A stretch of DNA of 64,000 nucleotides from Galeopsis tetrahit (taxonomy: Eukaryota > Streptophyta > Magnoliopsida > Lamiales > Lamiaceae). This document shows, piece by piece, positions 53,245 to 64,000 of this stretch (the stretch's first letter is position 1; each line of letters starts with the position of its first letter). Under the pieces are notes generated by a model. It was not told the origin of the DNA, made no database searches, and saw nothing but the letters and a program-made list of their open reading frames with translations. The position numbers and the translations under genes are program-made. Location of the stretch: NCBI GenBank assembly GCA_963675135.1, contig OY776133.1, positions 39,773,494 to 39,837,493 of the forward strand. Reading direction: 5' to 3'.

Positions 53245-54144
53245 TTATGAAGAGAGGGGAATATCATTCTTCCCCTCGAAACCTTCTCCTGCTTCATCAA
53301 CTTGCCCACTGGAACCACCTCCCTCTGCCTTCTCCTCTAGAGCGCCGGCTGCCACGGGATCTGGGTTAGCCACATGGATAGGGAAAGTCATATCCTTCGC
53401 CGGTACAAGGTCGTCCAAACGAAGAGCACGGGTGTACTGCCCATTGAATCCAGGAGCAGAGTGTTCAGCTACGGCATTGGAAAACCCATGATCTATGAAG
53501 TGAGGGATATATGCGTCCATTGCCCCTAAGAAGCTGGTACTCTTAAGAAAGGCTTCCAACCATTCCTGATACAGGGTACCCAAAAACTTCTGACCCATGG
53601 CGGAGGTAAAAAGAGAGTCGATGCATAGTTTCATCCCAGCTAAAGGGAGAGTAGCCTCCAAGCGTTCAACTCGCTCGTCCGAGGATAGAGCATTAAGCGC
53701 CTCCGTGGCATGGGTCGGAGTGTGACGCTCTATGAAAGCTATGAGATGATCAACATTAATCTCACCAGGTGCATTGGGAACGACATTGGGCAGAGAGGAC
53801 TTAACTTTGGACTTCTTCTTTTTAGAGGCATCAAAGGTGAGAGGCAACAAGGAAATCATAGCCTTCTCAGTAGAGGATCTGGTATGCTTAGTAACTGACC
53901 CAGTGGAAGGTTTCACTGGGGAAAGAGGGATAGGGGCCTTTGAGGAGCTTTCAGGGGCCGGAGATAAAACACGGAAAGTCGAAAAACGTTCAAGACGAGG
54001 GATATTTGCGTGGGTTCTTGATATGAACCCAACTCCTGATATATTTGCGAGAGTCCTTGATATGAAACAGGAAATGGTGTTTGTAATTCTATGACCCAAC
54101 AGGTGTCCAGTTCCCAAAATGATTAAAGAAGAAGCTCTACCCAT
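53245..54144 (-). CDS. Antisense open frame in the gypsy-derived element (299 aa)
   Basis: The longest intact frame of the element runs against its transcription direction, ending about 710 bp before the 3' LTR. Residues 1-50 contain a repeated FISRT-ANI segment (coded by a local duplication near 54010-54065). Residues 60-115 are Ser/Pro/Lys-rich. Residues about 125-235 look folded (INVDHLIAFIERHTPTHATEA, ERLEATLPLAGMKLCIDSLF), and the tail is Gly/Glu-rich. Antisense frames near the 3' end are known in Tat/Retand-type gypsy elements, which fits this one, but I have no function for it. The folded part starts beyond residue 115, so the true N-terminus is uncertain. Confidence 0.55.
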   Translation of the reverse strand: MGRASSLIILGTGHLLGHRITNTISCFISRTLANISGVGFISRTHANIPRLERFSTFRVLSPAPESSSKAPIPLSPVKPSTGSVTKHTRSSTEKAMISLLPLTFDASKKKKSKVKSSLPNVVPNAPGEINVDHLIAFIERHTPTHATEALNALSSDERVERLEATLPLAGMKLCIDSLFTSAMGQKFLGTLYQEWLEAFLKSTSFLGAMDAYIPHFIDHGFSNAVAEHSAPGFNGQYTRALRLDDLVPAKDMTFPIHVANPDPVAAGALEEKAEGGGSSGQVDEAGEGFEGKNDIPLSS

Positions 54145-54835
54145 TATATCCCTCGAGGCTTGAGGGAAATAGATGACATCCAGAGTTATAAGAGGTTTTC
54201 AAAACTAGGGATATAGGACCCTAGCCGTCCAAAGAAAAACTCAGAGGTATAAAAGCAGGATTAAAGTTTCTTACGATCGGAGAGTGAGGCCGAGGGGAAT
54301 TAGAGAGCCCCTCACAATTCCGAGATTCAAAGAGATGAACTGTTTCGATTTAAGATCGCGCGACTAGACTCATGAGATTGTAAATGAGAAACACTTATGA
54401 GATTTTGAGGTTCAGTGTATGAACCACCTTGATTGAACTAGCCAAGGTATAGCTGGAGATTTTGAGAAGTGTAAATCATTTAAAGAGTTCGAGAGGTTTG
54501 AGATCTAAACCATATTGAGCCAGGATATGGCTGAGAGTTTCTGAGTGATAAGTGTTAGCCACTTAAGAGTCCTTAAGGTTCAGAGTACGAGCCATAACAC
54601 CTAATATCCCTGAAGTGGGGAAATTTTAGAGAGTTTTGAGCTCCCTAGGGCTCGAGGGTTTCAGAGAGGGATATAATTTCCCAGGGCGACATGATACACT
54701 CTCTGAAACTTGAACTTGGGTGTATCCAGGAATGGAAGAGAGTATTGAAGGAAAGGTGGTGAGGATCTGTACGAAGAGGTGTTCAGGTTAATTCATCTTG
54801 TTATTTCCTACTCTCATAAATTTGAGGTATTTTAC

Positions 54836-54852
54836 GAGAGTAGGGGGAGTGG
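54836..54852 (+). promoter_or_regulatory. Polypurine tract
   Basis: GAGAGTAGGGGGAGTGG lies directly before the 3' LTR and primes plus-strand synthesis. Confidence 0.85.
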
Positions 54853-54853
54853 T

Positions 54854-55584
54854 TGATGTGGATAAATATGTCGCTCCTGGAAAAGTCGACACGTGGAAAC
54901 GGGATGAATTATAGTAATCTCAATTAGGTCAACGGGCTTAAAGATTGGATTTGTACACTCCTAGGCCCAAAGAGGGGAATGAGGATAGTTGGGCTTTCAA
55001 CCCATGTTCGAAGCCTAATAACCTTTGAGCCCAGAGGTCAGGCCCAAAGGGAATACGTAGTATAGACCAGTTTCTCCTAGTTGAGTCAAAGGAAAAGGTC
55101 AGCCCGTGAAGATAGGGCCAGTATATTGAAGGGCCAAGTCGTGAGGGGTATAAACCAGGTCTTCAGGGGGTTGGGCCGGATTTACAGGAATGGATGAGCA
55201 AATCTAGGAAGAAAGAGTCTTTCTCTCTCAGGGGGACCAGGTATATAAGCAGGTTCTTTCCATATTCTTAATTACGTTCTTTGACATATACATACATTTT
55301 TACTAAACATACACTGAATTGAGAAGAAATACTACTGTATTCGCCGGAATTTTCCTAGATATACAGGGGAATTCCTCTTTGATTTCGCCTACGATCGATT
55401 CTGACTTGAGCGTCGGAGCTTCTACGCCGGAGCCCCCCTCCGGCGTACTTTTGCAGGTCATTTTCGGATTCTCAAGGAGATTTACTTGAAGACTGCCAAG
55501 GATAAAACGAGTGATTTGATTCGTGATTAGCAGTGCTCGTAGAGGAACGGCTGATATCTAAAGGCGTTCTTTTTCGACGCATCA
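54854..55584 (+). repeat. 3' LTR of the gypsy-derived element (731 bp)
   Basis: Nearly identical to 48385-49121. It lacks five bases in the 'ctctctcctgagaggggg' stretch and one base near its start. Confidence 0.93.
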
Positions 55585-55589
55585 ATAAG

Positions 55590-56147
55590 TATAAGCTGGA
55601 CTTACGATAAATGCAGGCATCGATCTAACTTTATTTGATAATAAAATCCCATACGATAAGTTCTTAAACGCGTGAAGAAAATTGCCAAGATTAATATTAT
55701 CACTTCAAAATAAAATACTAGTAGACACATTAAAACTCTTACGAGATTGTAATTATTATGGGCGACGGGTCATGATTCAACACTTTTTTTTTAAAAAAAA
55801 ATTGTGTTAATAGATATCTAGTCAACGCACATTTAATTTAAACCTTAATTTATGTTGACCGGGCGCAACGCAAATGTATTTTTAAACAATAAATTGACAA
55901 TATGAGACGTAATAATTTATTTATAATATATACTCTAGTAGTAATAAAGTAAGGCATGCTTTGTTTTGTGGAGATTAATTGCTTTAGAAAAACCTACTCT
56001 TTCGCGGATCTTTTTCTTTCTTTAACAAAAGCGTACAAAGACTTGATTATCCTTGTAACCTATTTTAATATTTTCAAAGGTCGTACACTAGACTCTAGAT
56101 AGGGTATACCAACGAACATTTTAAATAAATCTCTATCTCAAATCTAA
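55590..56147. other. AT-rich spacer
   Basis: No gene or clear element seen between the gypsy-derived element and the first Harbinger element. Confidence 0.5.
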
Positions 56148-57018
56148 GGAGGGTGTATTCAATTGAGATTCTGTTGAATTTTTTTGGACTTTAAAAAGTC
56201 GGTGAATTTAGAAAATCCATAGACTCTAGGCAGAGTTTGACTGACTTTTTTATTGATTTATATGAATTTTTATAGATTTGACAGGATTCTTAAATACACA
56301 TTTTTTTATGGATTTACATGGATTTCCATAAACTACGCCCCTCAATTTTTTTTTATTATTTATCATTATTATTCTCATCTTCATTTTCATCACAATTATA
56401 CCTCGACCTCATTTTCACATAGTTTCACATAGTTAGCAATATTAGTTCTCCATGCATAATTTCTTTGTTTGTTATAGTTGTCTTTGAGAAAAGCAATTCC
56501 AAATTTTTCTCTTTCATTTCTAGGGTGACGACCTTGACCACCAAAATTTTTTAGATGATATCGAACACCACGTAATGGGGAATTGACGTCGATTAGATAT
56601 TATTGACGGTGTCCGATATACTATAAATAATTTTTAAAGAAAGAACATAATTTTAAAATACAGAGATGTAATTTTTTTCACGATAATAATAATAATGGTG
56701 GTGAAGAATCTGTGACGCTTATCAAAGAACATAGTTAACAAAAGTTTTTTTTTTCTTCTCAGAATCCGGTGAAATCTCTACTTTTTAGAAGAGATTTTGA
56801 TTACTGAAATTTATTTATATTTTTGAAGGAGAATCCAACGAAATCCATAGAGTATTAAAATCCATAGATGGTTGAATACCTAAAGATTTCTAAAGACTTT
56901 TTAAAATCCGTATTGAATACTTCAAAATTTTGAAAGACTTTTAAAAATCCGGATTGAATACCCCCAGATTTTAAAAGTCCAAAAAAATCCGACAGAATCT
57001 CAATTGAATACATCCCCC
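56148..57018 (-). mobile_element. PIF/Harbinger element, internally deleted (871 bp)
   Basis: Terminal inverted repeats ggagggtgtattcaattgag and ctcaattgaatacatccccc, flanked by TAA on both sides (56145-56147 and 57019-57021), the 3-bp duplication of this superfamily. The minus strand at 56524-56573 codes RGVRYHLKNFGGQGRHP, a hallmark block of Harbinger/HARBI1 transposases. The rest of the transposase is lost or frame-broken. Confidence 0.88.
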
Positions 57019-57026
57019 TAAATTTA

Positions 57027-58387
57027 GGAGGGTGTATTCAATTGAGATTCTGTTGGATTTTTTTGGACTTTAAAAAGTCAGTGGATTTAGAAAATCCATA
57101 GACTCTATACAGAGTTTGACTGACTTTTTTATTGATTTATATGGATTTTCATAGATTTGACAGGATTCTAAAATACACATTTTTTTATTAATTTACATGG
57201 ATTTCCATACGCCCCTAAAACTATGGATGCAAACGTATATCGAACACACTTGTAAATAAAAAAAATTATCTAAATTATTTAGAAAAAATACCAAAAATAT
57301 ATTAGTTCAAAAAAAATTATTATTCATCATTATTATTCTCATCTTCATTTCCACGGTTATACCTGGGCTTCAATTCTGTGTTGTAATTGGCTCTGAGAAA
57401 GCAATTCCAAATTTTCTCTTCCATGTCGAGATGTGGTGAATCTTGATCTTCTTCATATTCGATTGGAAATTCATGACATTCTTTCCGAAGAAAGTTATGT
57501 AATCTAGCCAATACTAACTCTACTTGTGTTTGAAATGGAACAGAGGTGGGTTTTGAAAATTGTGAATGACGATTTGAAAATACCAAAAAAATCTCTAGCG
57601 AAGATTGAATAACTCAATTGCATTTATGGGTAACGACCTTGACCACCAAAATCTTTTAGATGATACTCAATTGCATTTATGGGGGTAACGACCTTGACCA
57701 CCAAAATCTTTTAGATGATATCGAACACAACGTGCTAACTTTAAGATCGTGAATAAATGTTCTTGAGATCTTAAAGTTGGCATTAATGTTATAAATTAGC
57801 TATAAATTAGGCGATCGAAAATATATTATTGCTAACCTAACTAACAATGTCAACTGTGTCAATATACTATAATTTTTAAAGAGAACATAATTTTAAAATA
57901 CAGAAATGTAATCTTTTTCACTATAATAATGATGGTGAAGAATCTGTGATGCTTATTTGAAGAACATAGTTACGTTTTTTGATATTATTTCGTTTGAAGA
58001 AGAGGGTTGTGTAGGATTTTGTGGTTCGAATTACAGCAAGAATGTCTGTATGTGCTTTCGAAGGAAACTTTGAAATTTTGTTAGAAGAACACCAAAGTTT
58101 TTTTTTTTCTTCTCTTTCAGGGCCTTCTAAGAGAATCCGCTGAAATCTCTAGTTTTTAGAAGAGATTTTGCATAGTGAAATTTATTTATATTTTTGAAGG
58201 AGAATCCAACGAAATCCATAGAGTATTAAAATCCATAGATTATTGAATACCTAAAAATTTCTAAAGACTTTTTAAAATCCGTATTGAATACCTCGAAATT
58301 TTGAAAGACTTTTAAAAATGCGAATTGAATACCCCCAGATTTTAAAAGTCCAAAAAAATCCAACAGAATCTCAATTGAATACACCCC
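57027..58387 (-). mobile_element. PIF/Harbinger element, second copy (1361 bp)
   Basis: Same terminal repeats as its neighbour (ggagggtgtattcaattgag at the left, ctcaattgaatacacccc at the right), flanked by TTA at 57024-57026 and 58388-58390. The inside is longer than in the neighbour and has a 60-bp tandem duplication at 57630-57725 (gaccaccaaaatcttttagatgat twice). No intact transposase gene. Confidence 0.9.
57320..57586 (-). pseudogene. Harbinger transposase C-terminal fragment (88 aa)
   Basis: The minus frame contains LARLHNFLRKECHEFPIEYEED, the 'LHNF(I/L)R' block near the C-terminus of DDE_Tnp_4/HARBI1 transposases, then an acidic Asn/Glu tail. The block RYHLKDFGGQGR lies further upstream on the same strand (57680-57715), outside this frame. 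The catalytic DDE residues are not preserved. Confidence 0.78.
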
Positions 58388-58390
58388 TTA

Positions 58391-58701
58391 GATAACAATA
58401 TAGATCCTTATGGTTCACTCACGAGATATTATTTTTTTAAGTAATTTTAACATTTTAAATACTATTACCGTTCATATAAAGAGTGACTTTTTTTTGCCAT
58501 ATTTTATTTTTTGAAAAATATTTCTATCACACTTATTTTATCTACTATCTATTTTATCTATTAATTTATTACCTATTTTATCTATTTTATTTATAAATAA
58601 ACAATACTGCATTCTTTAAATTTTGTGGAAGACACACTATAAGAGAGTAATATTTTTACATGATTTACAAAACATGGTTAAAAGTTTAATGATATCATAA
58701 T
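58391..58701. other. AT-rich spacer
   Basis: Nothing recognisable. Confidence 0.5.
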
Positions 58702-58709
58702 ACTCCATA

Positions 58710-59263
58710 TAGTGAAGGGCCCAAAAATTACAGATTGGGGGCTCAATTTACATTAATATAAAGGCAAAATACTTATATATACAAAAAAAAAGTTATTATA
58801 AATTTTTCAATACGTCTCGTTTCATTAATTTAAATTTAACGACTTTTGTTATGTTTTGAAAAAAAGTATTTTTGATTGTTCTAACCTATAATAGGTAAAA
58901 CAATGTTAAAATTTAAGATACAACTTCAATTTGCTGAGACATTAGCCACTATTAGACAAATGTAGAACTTAAAATATACTCTCATTTGAATATCTTGATT
59001 GACTCACATTTTAAGAAATATGAATTTAGTGAGGTGTGAGATCAAATAAGTGAGAATCATTTTGGATGATTTAATAAAGTATAAAATAGATTTTGTGAGG
59101 TCTAAAAAAAAGTTTAGTGAGGTGTATTAATAAGAGAAAATGTGGATTTAAAAATATATAACAATTTTAAAAATAAAATGATATAGTAAATGTGCAAGTA
59201 ATTTTAAAATAAAAAAATTTGATGGGCCCCAGTGACCCCTGACCCTTACTGGGTCCGTCCCTG
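58710..59263. mobile_element. hAT-like non-autonomous element (554 bp)
   Basis: The right end reads ctgggtccgtccctg, the complement of the common hAT end CAGGGACGGACCCAG. The left end tagtgaagggcccaa is a diverged partner. A perfect 8-bp direct repeat ACTCCATA flanks it (58702-58709 and 59264-59271), the hAT target size. No coding sequence. Confidence 0.7.
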
Positions 59264-59271
59264 ACTCCATA

Positions 59272-61489
59272 CATCCAACAATTGTTTACATTACTTACCT
59301 TAATCATTCATCAAACAATTGTCTGCACATACACCTTCAAAATAAAAAAAAATTATCAATAAACTATGCTCACACAATATTCAGGTAATTACATAAAATG
59401 TCATTATGTTTTACATTTAATCTAATTAATTTCTTCATTTTATTCATGTATTTTAAAATTTTAAAATATATTTATAATTATATAATTTAACTGCCATATT
59501 ATTTTATACAATGAATAAATTATTTTAAATATAATACAAATGTATTATATTGTAAAATTAGTTTTTGCGAAAATTCTGCGTAATAATAAATATTGCACAC
59601 TCACTATTTTACTCACTCTCTCGTCTTTTATTATCTACCAAATCAAAATTATTAATTTGATTTTGTCGCATAGCTATTTTTATTATTAAATTGCAAACTA
59701 AACTATATCACTACTTTAATACACGTTTAGGAAAAAAAAACATATAACTTCATCATCTGAGGCATGTGGATGTGGACTAAATTTTCTTTTGTGAAAGCAA
59801 GAATATATGTAGAAATATTGTAAATTAAATGTAAAATAGCGTGTAGAACATAGAGATGACAATGGGACGAGCTAGAAGGGTACCTGGGATCCGCTGTGGG
59901 TTTAAAGGGAGGGTTGGGCTGACCCATTTTAAAAATAAATAAAAAATATTTTTACAAAATGAATATTCTCTCCATTTAAATTCATTATGTTGAGTTTTAA
60001 TGTATATTAATTAATTTATTTATAAAGTAGATATATTGAGGGTATGATGGGGTATCGTGGAGTTCATTTGTAAATAAATTGATTGTTTATAAATAAAATG
60101 AATGCACGAATCAGAGTGCCGGGGACGGGTTGAAATTGCATAAAAAGTAAAAAAATGAATAAGTAGATGAGGGGGAGTGTACATATTAAATGTTGGAAAG
60201 GAAAGTGGTGTGATCATGAGTTGCTTTCTTTGTAACATGGCCTGTGTTGTTCTCTTCTTGGGAGGCTCAATCTTCGAGGCACCTTCACACTCAAACAGAG
60301 ACAAAAGAGGACTATTGTTTGTTGGTTGAGACTCAGCTGAGTGATTAATATGTTTATCTTATAATGTAAACGAGGGGTCAGGATACTCATTTTATTCCAT
60401 GTATACATTCATCATCTTTTAAATCGATTAATTTAAAAAATTAATTTCATCGTCCATTAGTAAAGGTTCAATTAAAATCAGAGTAAAGCTTAGAGAGTAG
60501 TATACGTCAAAGCTCTATCAATCCATGTGATTTTCTATACATTCATCACTAAATAAAATCACTTTAATTAACTAGAGTTCTCAACTTTATACTTGTTTGT
60601 AAAAAGTTAGCCGGCGAAGTTTTTAAAACAATCTCTGTTAATCGAGTTTACGTGAACTGTTTAGTATATAAAGTGTCAATGTTTAACGTAAAAAATATGT
60701 ATTTTTTTTTTTGTGTTGTTAATTTCAAATTACTAAATAGTAACATGTCGTATGCTAAACAGTGATACACTCTTGAATTTTGTAGAATACTTTATTAGCT
60801 CATTTCGAAAATTGGGAGCAAACACCCAAAACATTAGTCCCACTCCATCTTTCATTATATCCCCCAATGATTATATAAATAAGATTTGAGTTTTTTTCAA
60901 TAGGACAAATGTCATATTAAAGATATAGTAAAATAAAATACGAAAAATTGAAAGAAGAATAAATAAACTTTAATTAAGGAGTGAAACACAATCGAGTTTT
61001 ACCAAGTTTGCCATAAACTCAAAAGTCAACTAAATTCCATCAAGCTTTTCTAAATCCAGTTTGAAGTTACTCATGAGTCAAACTCATTATCTCAAGGTAT
61101 AACTCTGCCTTTTATTTTTGTCTGTATAGTTTTCCCTTTTATTCTTTTTTCGATAAAGAAAATAATATTAACCCATTTTGATCCGATCATATGGGTGAGA
61201 AAGAGTAAAGTATGAATTGGCAGGAAAAAAAAAAGCAGTGATACAAAAAATAAAGGTAGGAATATTATTTTAATTTTTTCTTGAAGGAAATAAAAAATGA
61301 TTATATTATACGGATATGTATTGTATAATTTTTACTCCATTCCATTATATATTGTCCCTAATTTTTTTAACATAATAATTAAAAAGTATGATAAAATAAT
61401 ATACGAAATACCATGTGATATTAAAAAAGAAAATAATAAATGTAGTATACAAATGATAGATAAAGTGTTTGTCAAAAGTAAATTATGTA
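59272..61489. other. AT-rich spacer
   Basis: No gene I can support. 59850-59930 (gagatgacaatgggacgagc) resembles one end of another MITE family. A Lys/Arg/Glu-rich minus frame at 60020-60304 has no homologue that I recognise. Confidence 0.45.
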
Positions 61490-61690
61490 CTCCCTCCGTC
61501 TCAGGATTACTTGCACACCTACTTTTTCGGACCTTTAGAAACTTCACCCGTATAATATCTACAATATTACATTTAATGTAATTATTTTTATGGTCCATAT
61601 ATACATATAATTTTAAAATTTTATTTATTATAATATTTTTTAAAAAGTTAGTGAACAGTAAGTATGCAAGTAATCTTGGGACGGAGGGAG
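61490..61690. mobile_element. Stowaway MITE (201 bp)
   Basis: Inverted ends ctccctccgtctcaggattacttgcac and gcaagtaatcttgggacggagggag, with TA on both sides (61488-61489, 61691-61692). It is the best-preserved copy of the family also seen at 20940-21188 and 32405-32640. Confidence 0.92.
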
Positions 61691-62145
61691 TAATATATAG
61701 TGAGACAATCCGAAATAGAAAAATACTTTTTCTCTATGTTCCATTATTATTTGTAGACTTTTCTCTTTTAAATGTTCTACTATTATTTACAAACACAAAT
61801 AAAATAATCTTAATGAAATCGCTTACCCTCAAAATACATATATATTGATACTCCGTATTAATTTTACGATAATAAAAATTAATTTCATTTATTAACTAGT
61901 GGAATGAAGTGATTATTGTATGATTAGAAATGTGATGAAAAAGTTGGGGCGTGACATTGAGATAATAGTAGTGTGTAATTATTTATGTGTTTGTACTTTG
62001 TACGATGTGGTATGGTCAAACTTGGATTACTGTAATACTACTACTTCACTTTTTACATGTCTATACAGCTACACAATCTCAGACTGAATCTGCATGCTCC
62101 CATCCCCCGCCTGCCTCCAACTTTCTCTTTTCTATTATACTCTCT
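61691..62145. other. AT-rich spacer
   Basis: Nothing recognisable apart from a few Stowaway-like words near 61740-61850 (ttccattattatttgtagactttt). Confidence 0.45.
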
Positions 62146-62153
62146 CTTTATAC

Positions 62154-63055
62154 CAGTGGCGGATCCAGGATTTCAAATTGGGGGGTGCGAAAAATATTAA
62201 GTAAAATACTACTCGTATTATTTAATAATAAAAGTCATACGATTTGTTGAAACTTAAAAAAAAAAACATTACAAAACTTCAAATCAAATTACAATTGAGA
62301 TCGACGAATACGCATGTTTTGAAAACAGTCTATTATATTATTATCGAAAATTTGTAAAACAAATCATTCTCAAAAAAAGTAGTCAAATTATCATTTAATA
62401 ATTGATCACCCATATTATTTTGCAACTTTTTTTTTCATAAGTTATTCCGTAAAATACTATTTCCATGAGAAAATTAGATAGGAGTATAATTTAACCAATT
62501 AGCAAATATAATTTCACAATAAATCTACAATTAAAAAAAAAAACAGTTCAAATCATTGTCTATTTCAAATTTTAAACTAAATTAATTTAGCATAATGTAG
62601 TAAATTAACAATTATAATACAAACCTTAATTTATAACTTATTCCTAATTGGAGTAGATAGTAAATTAGTAATTATTATATAAACTCTTAATTTATAACTT
62701 ATAAGTAATAGATTCAAATAAATTTATTTGTAAATTAAACATAATAACTAAAAACAAATAATAAGTATAAATAAATATATTTAATAAAATATAAATCTAC
62801 AAAATTAATGCCTAATTAATGGGGAAAGAGAAGTAAATTAAGTAATATTACTAATACGGTAGTTGTACAAATTAATTGCATTTTAGAGTTGGCTTTCTTT
62901 TGACCCACTCAACTTAAGTTTGTACTGGCCTAAAAATGTGGGGATGCATTCGTAGCCTTTTGCAATTTTTTTTTTTTTTACCTTAAATAATAAAAATAAA
63001 AAATCAATTTGGGGGTACAGCTGTACCCCCATGTCCCATTCTCCCTCCGCCTCTG
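62154..63055. mobile_element. hAT-like non-autonomous element (902 bp)
   Basis: Ends cagtggcggatccagga and ctccctccgcctctg are imperfect inverted repeats of the widespread plant CAGTGGCGGA family. A perfect 8-bp duplication CTTTATAC flanks it (62146-62153 and 63056-63063). Near its right end gggggtacagctgtaccccc is a perfect 20-bp palindrome. No transposase. Confidence 0.88.
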
Positions 63056-63065
63056 CTTTATACTA

Positions 63066-63348
63066 CTCCCTCCGTCCCGTGATTTCTTTCACGTGTGAAG
63101 AGGCACACAAAATAAGAAAAGTGAATTTAGTGGGAGATTTTGAGGGGTAATTTTATAAACTTTTATGTATAAAGTAAAGAAATGAGTTGACTTTTGGATA
63201 TGTGTGGAGAAAAAGTAATGGCATTTGTGTAAAATTGAGAATATTGTGAGGGTGGAGTTTATAAAGGGTTTTCCATTTTAAGGGTGTGAAAGTTATTGTG
63301 GGACGTCCCGAAAAGGAAAGTGTGAAAGTAATTGCGGGACGGAGGGAG
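63066..63348. mobile_element. Stowaway MITE (283 bp)
   Basis: Inverted ends ctccctccgtcccgtgatttctttcac and gtgaaagtaattgcgggacggagggag, flanked by TA (63064-63065, 63349-63350). The right end is duplicated: 'gtgtgaaagttattgtgggacg' precedes the terminal copy by about 40 bp. It sits directly next to the hAT element's target duplication. Confidence 0.92.
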
Positions 63349-63350
63349 TA

Positions 63351-63491
63351 TTTGGAAATAAGTTTTAAGAAAGAATAGATAAAGCAGTGAGGTAAAATAA
63401 AATTATTGTTTTCATAAAAGAAAATTAACATACTTTTGATGGACATACAAATAAAAAAAAGTGATAAAACTTTTTTGATGGACGGAGGGAG
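63351..63491. mobile_element. Truncated Stowaway MITE (right half)
   Basis: Ends ...gatggacggagggag followed by TA, but no matching left end is found; it abuts the previous MITE. Either a half element or a remnant of a tandem arrangement. Confidence 0.55.
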
Positions 63492-63519
63492 TATATATAG
63501 TAATGATACCTATGGTGGG

Positions 63520-63607
63520 TTTCTTATGGAACCAACCACGTGTATAAATCACTTGTACATTTTAGCATGTTCAAGTATTTTATGTTTGTGGTTGGTTCCA
63601 TAAGAAA
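63520..63607. repeat. Perfect inverted repeat, 20-bp arms, 48-bp loop
   Basis: TTTCTTATGGAACCAACCAC at 63520-63539 and its exact complement at 63588-63607. RNA from either strand would fold into a hairpin of about 88 nt. I see no flanking duplication that would prove a MITE. Confidence 0.9.
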
Positions 63608-64000
63608 TTCATTTTTTATTTTTTTTTTAGAGATTCATTTTCTGATTTCATATCAAAAGTGTGTTCAGAAATATGTTTATTCTATTTAAATAGTTAACTT
63701 TTAAATATATTTTCTACTTTATTAACAAAATTGAGTATGTACGAATAAAATTATTTACTGGGTTAATTCTAAATAAATACACCACATTTAGTCTCAATAT
63801 CAATTTAATCACAACCTTTACGATTATTGTAAAAAAAACCCAACCTTTCATCGTGTTGCAATTAGATACACATTTTTTTCTCCGCCCAACAATTGATGAT
63901 GTGGTCGGAGCTTGCCACTTCAGATTACCCATATTCTTTTTTATTTTCCACATCAAGTTAAATTTTATATAAATAAAAATAAAATTTTATAAAAATAAAA
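63608..64000. other. AT-rich spacer to window end
   Basis: No gene or clear element. Confidence 0.5.

Larger units (their letters stand above)
48385..55584 (+). mobile_element. Non-autonomous Ty3/gypsy-derived element (7.2 kb, LARD-like)
   Basis: LTRs 48385-49121 (737 bp) and 54854-55584 (731 bp) differ by about seven substitutions and two short gaps by eye. The target duplication ATAAG is perfect (48380-48384 and 55585-55589). Primer site 49124-49143 and polypurine tract 54836-54852 fix the plus orientation. The 5.7-kb inside has only a short gag-like piece and an RNase H/integrase-border remnant, with no protease, RT or integrase core. Tandem repeats and one antisense frame fill the rest. 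It must have been copied by proteins of a related element, probably Tat-like gypsy judging by the remnant and the antisense frame. Confidence 0.88.

Noticed and set aside
60020..60408. Minus frames with a charged KIEPPKKRTTQAMLQRKQ stretch, possibly a small gene
   Set aside because: Short, overlapping frames with no introns, homologue or conserved motif that I can name.

Overview
The window is AT-rich nuclear DNA of a flowering plant, most likely a eudicot. This rests on an interrupted plant-type D cyclin gene with GT-AG introns, TTTAGGG-type telomeric repeats, plant Ty1/copia and Ty3/gypsy retrotransposons, tRNA-derived SINEs, many Stowaway, Tourist, Harbinger, hAT and Helitron elements, and inserted organelle DNA. 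I cannot name the species. Only one ordinary host gene is visible: a CYCD3-like cyclin on the minus strand, 38768-40142, four exons, 319 aa. Almost everything else is transposable-element sequence of different ages, or AT-rich spacer.

Layout. 1-13377: a large decayed Ty1/copia element on the minus strand (SIRE/Maximus-like in size, with extra open frames between pol and the 3' LTR), preceded by a second partial copy of its 3' end (1-1203). Its pol is broken by stops, has a Lys where the integrase catalytic Glu belongs, and carries a short telomeric array in place of coding sequence. 13378-17200: spacer, a three-level nested MITE/LTR/MITE insertion (14568-15374) and a solo LTR (15704-16583). 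17200-33210: two roughly 1.7-2 kb imperfect inverted-repeat arms (17200-18920 and 31230-33210) that flank an organelle-derived block with a plastid rps2 fragment (19160-20465), a second organelle-like piece, a SINE with perfect target duplications, and a young Tnt1-like copia element (24986-30773). That element has 806-bp LTRs differing at about five positions by eye, a CTATA target duplication, and one premature stop in RNase H.

33210-48384: spacer with MITEs, the cyclin gene, a tandem repeat block upstream of it, a second SINE and Helitron remnants. 48385-55584: a recently inserted non-autonomous Ty3/gypsy derivative (737/731-bp LTRs, ATAAG target duplication) that has lost nearly all gag-pol and is filled with minisatellites plus one long antisense open frame. 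55590-58390: two PIF/Harbinger elements 8 bp apart, both with transposase remnants. 58710-64000: two hAT-like elements with perfect 8-bp target duplications, several Stowaway MITEs and a perfect 20-bp-arm hairpin.

The cyclin would drive the G1/S transition with CDKA and bind the retinoblastoma-related protein through its LYCQE motif. The transposons form no operon-like unit with it. I saw no convincing new biological system. The most unusual items are the telomeric filler inside the copia pol, the large inverted repeat, the antisense frame and minisatellites of the gypsy derivative, the repeat in cyclin intron 1 that runs into the splice donor, and a possible head-to-tail Helitron junction. 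All alignments were made by eye.
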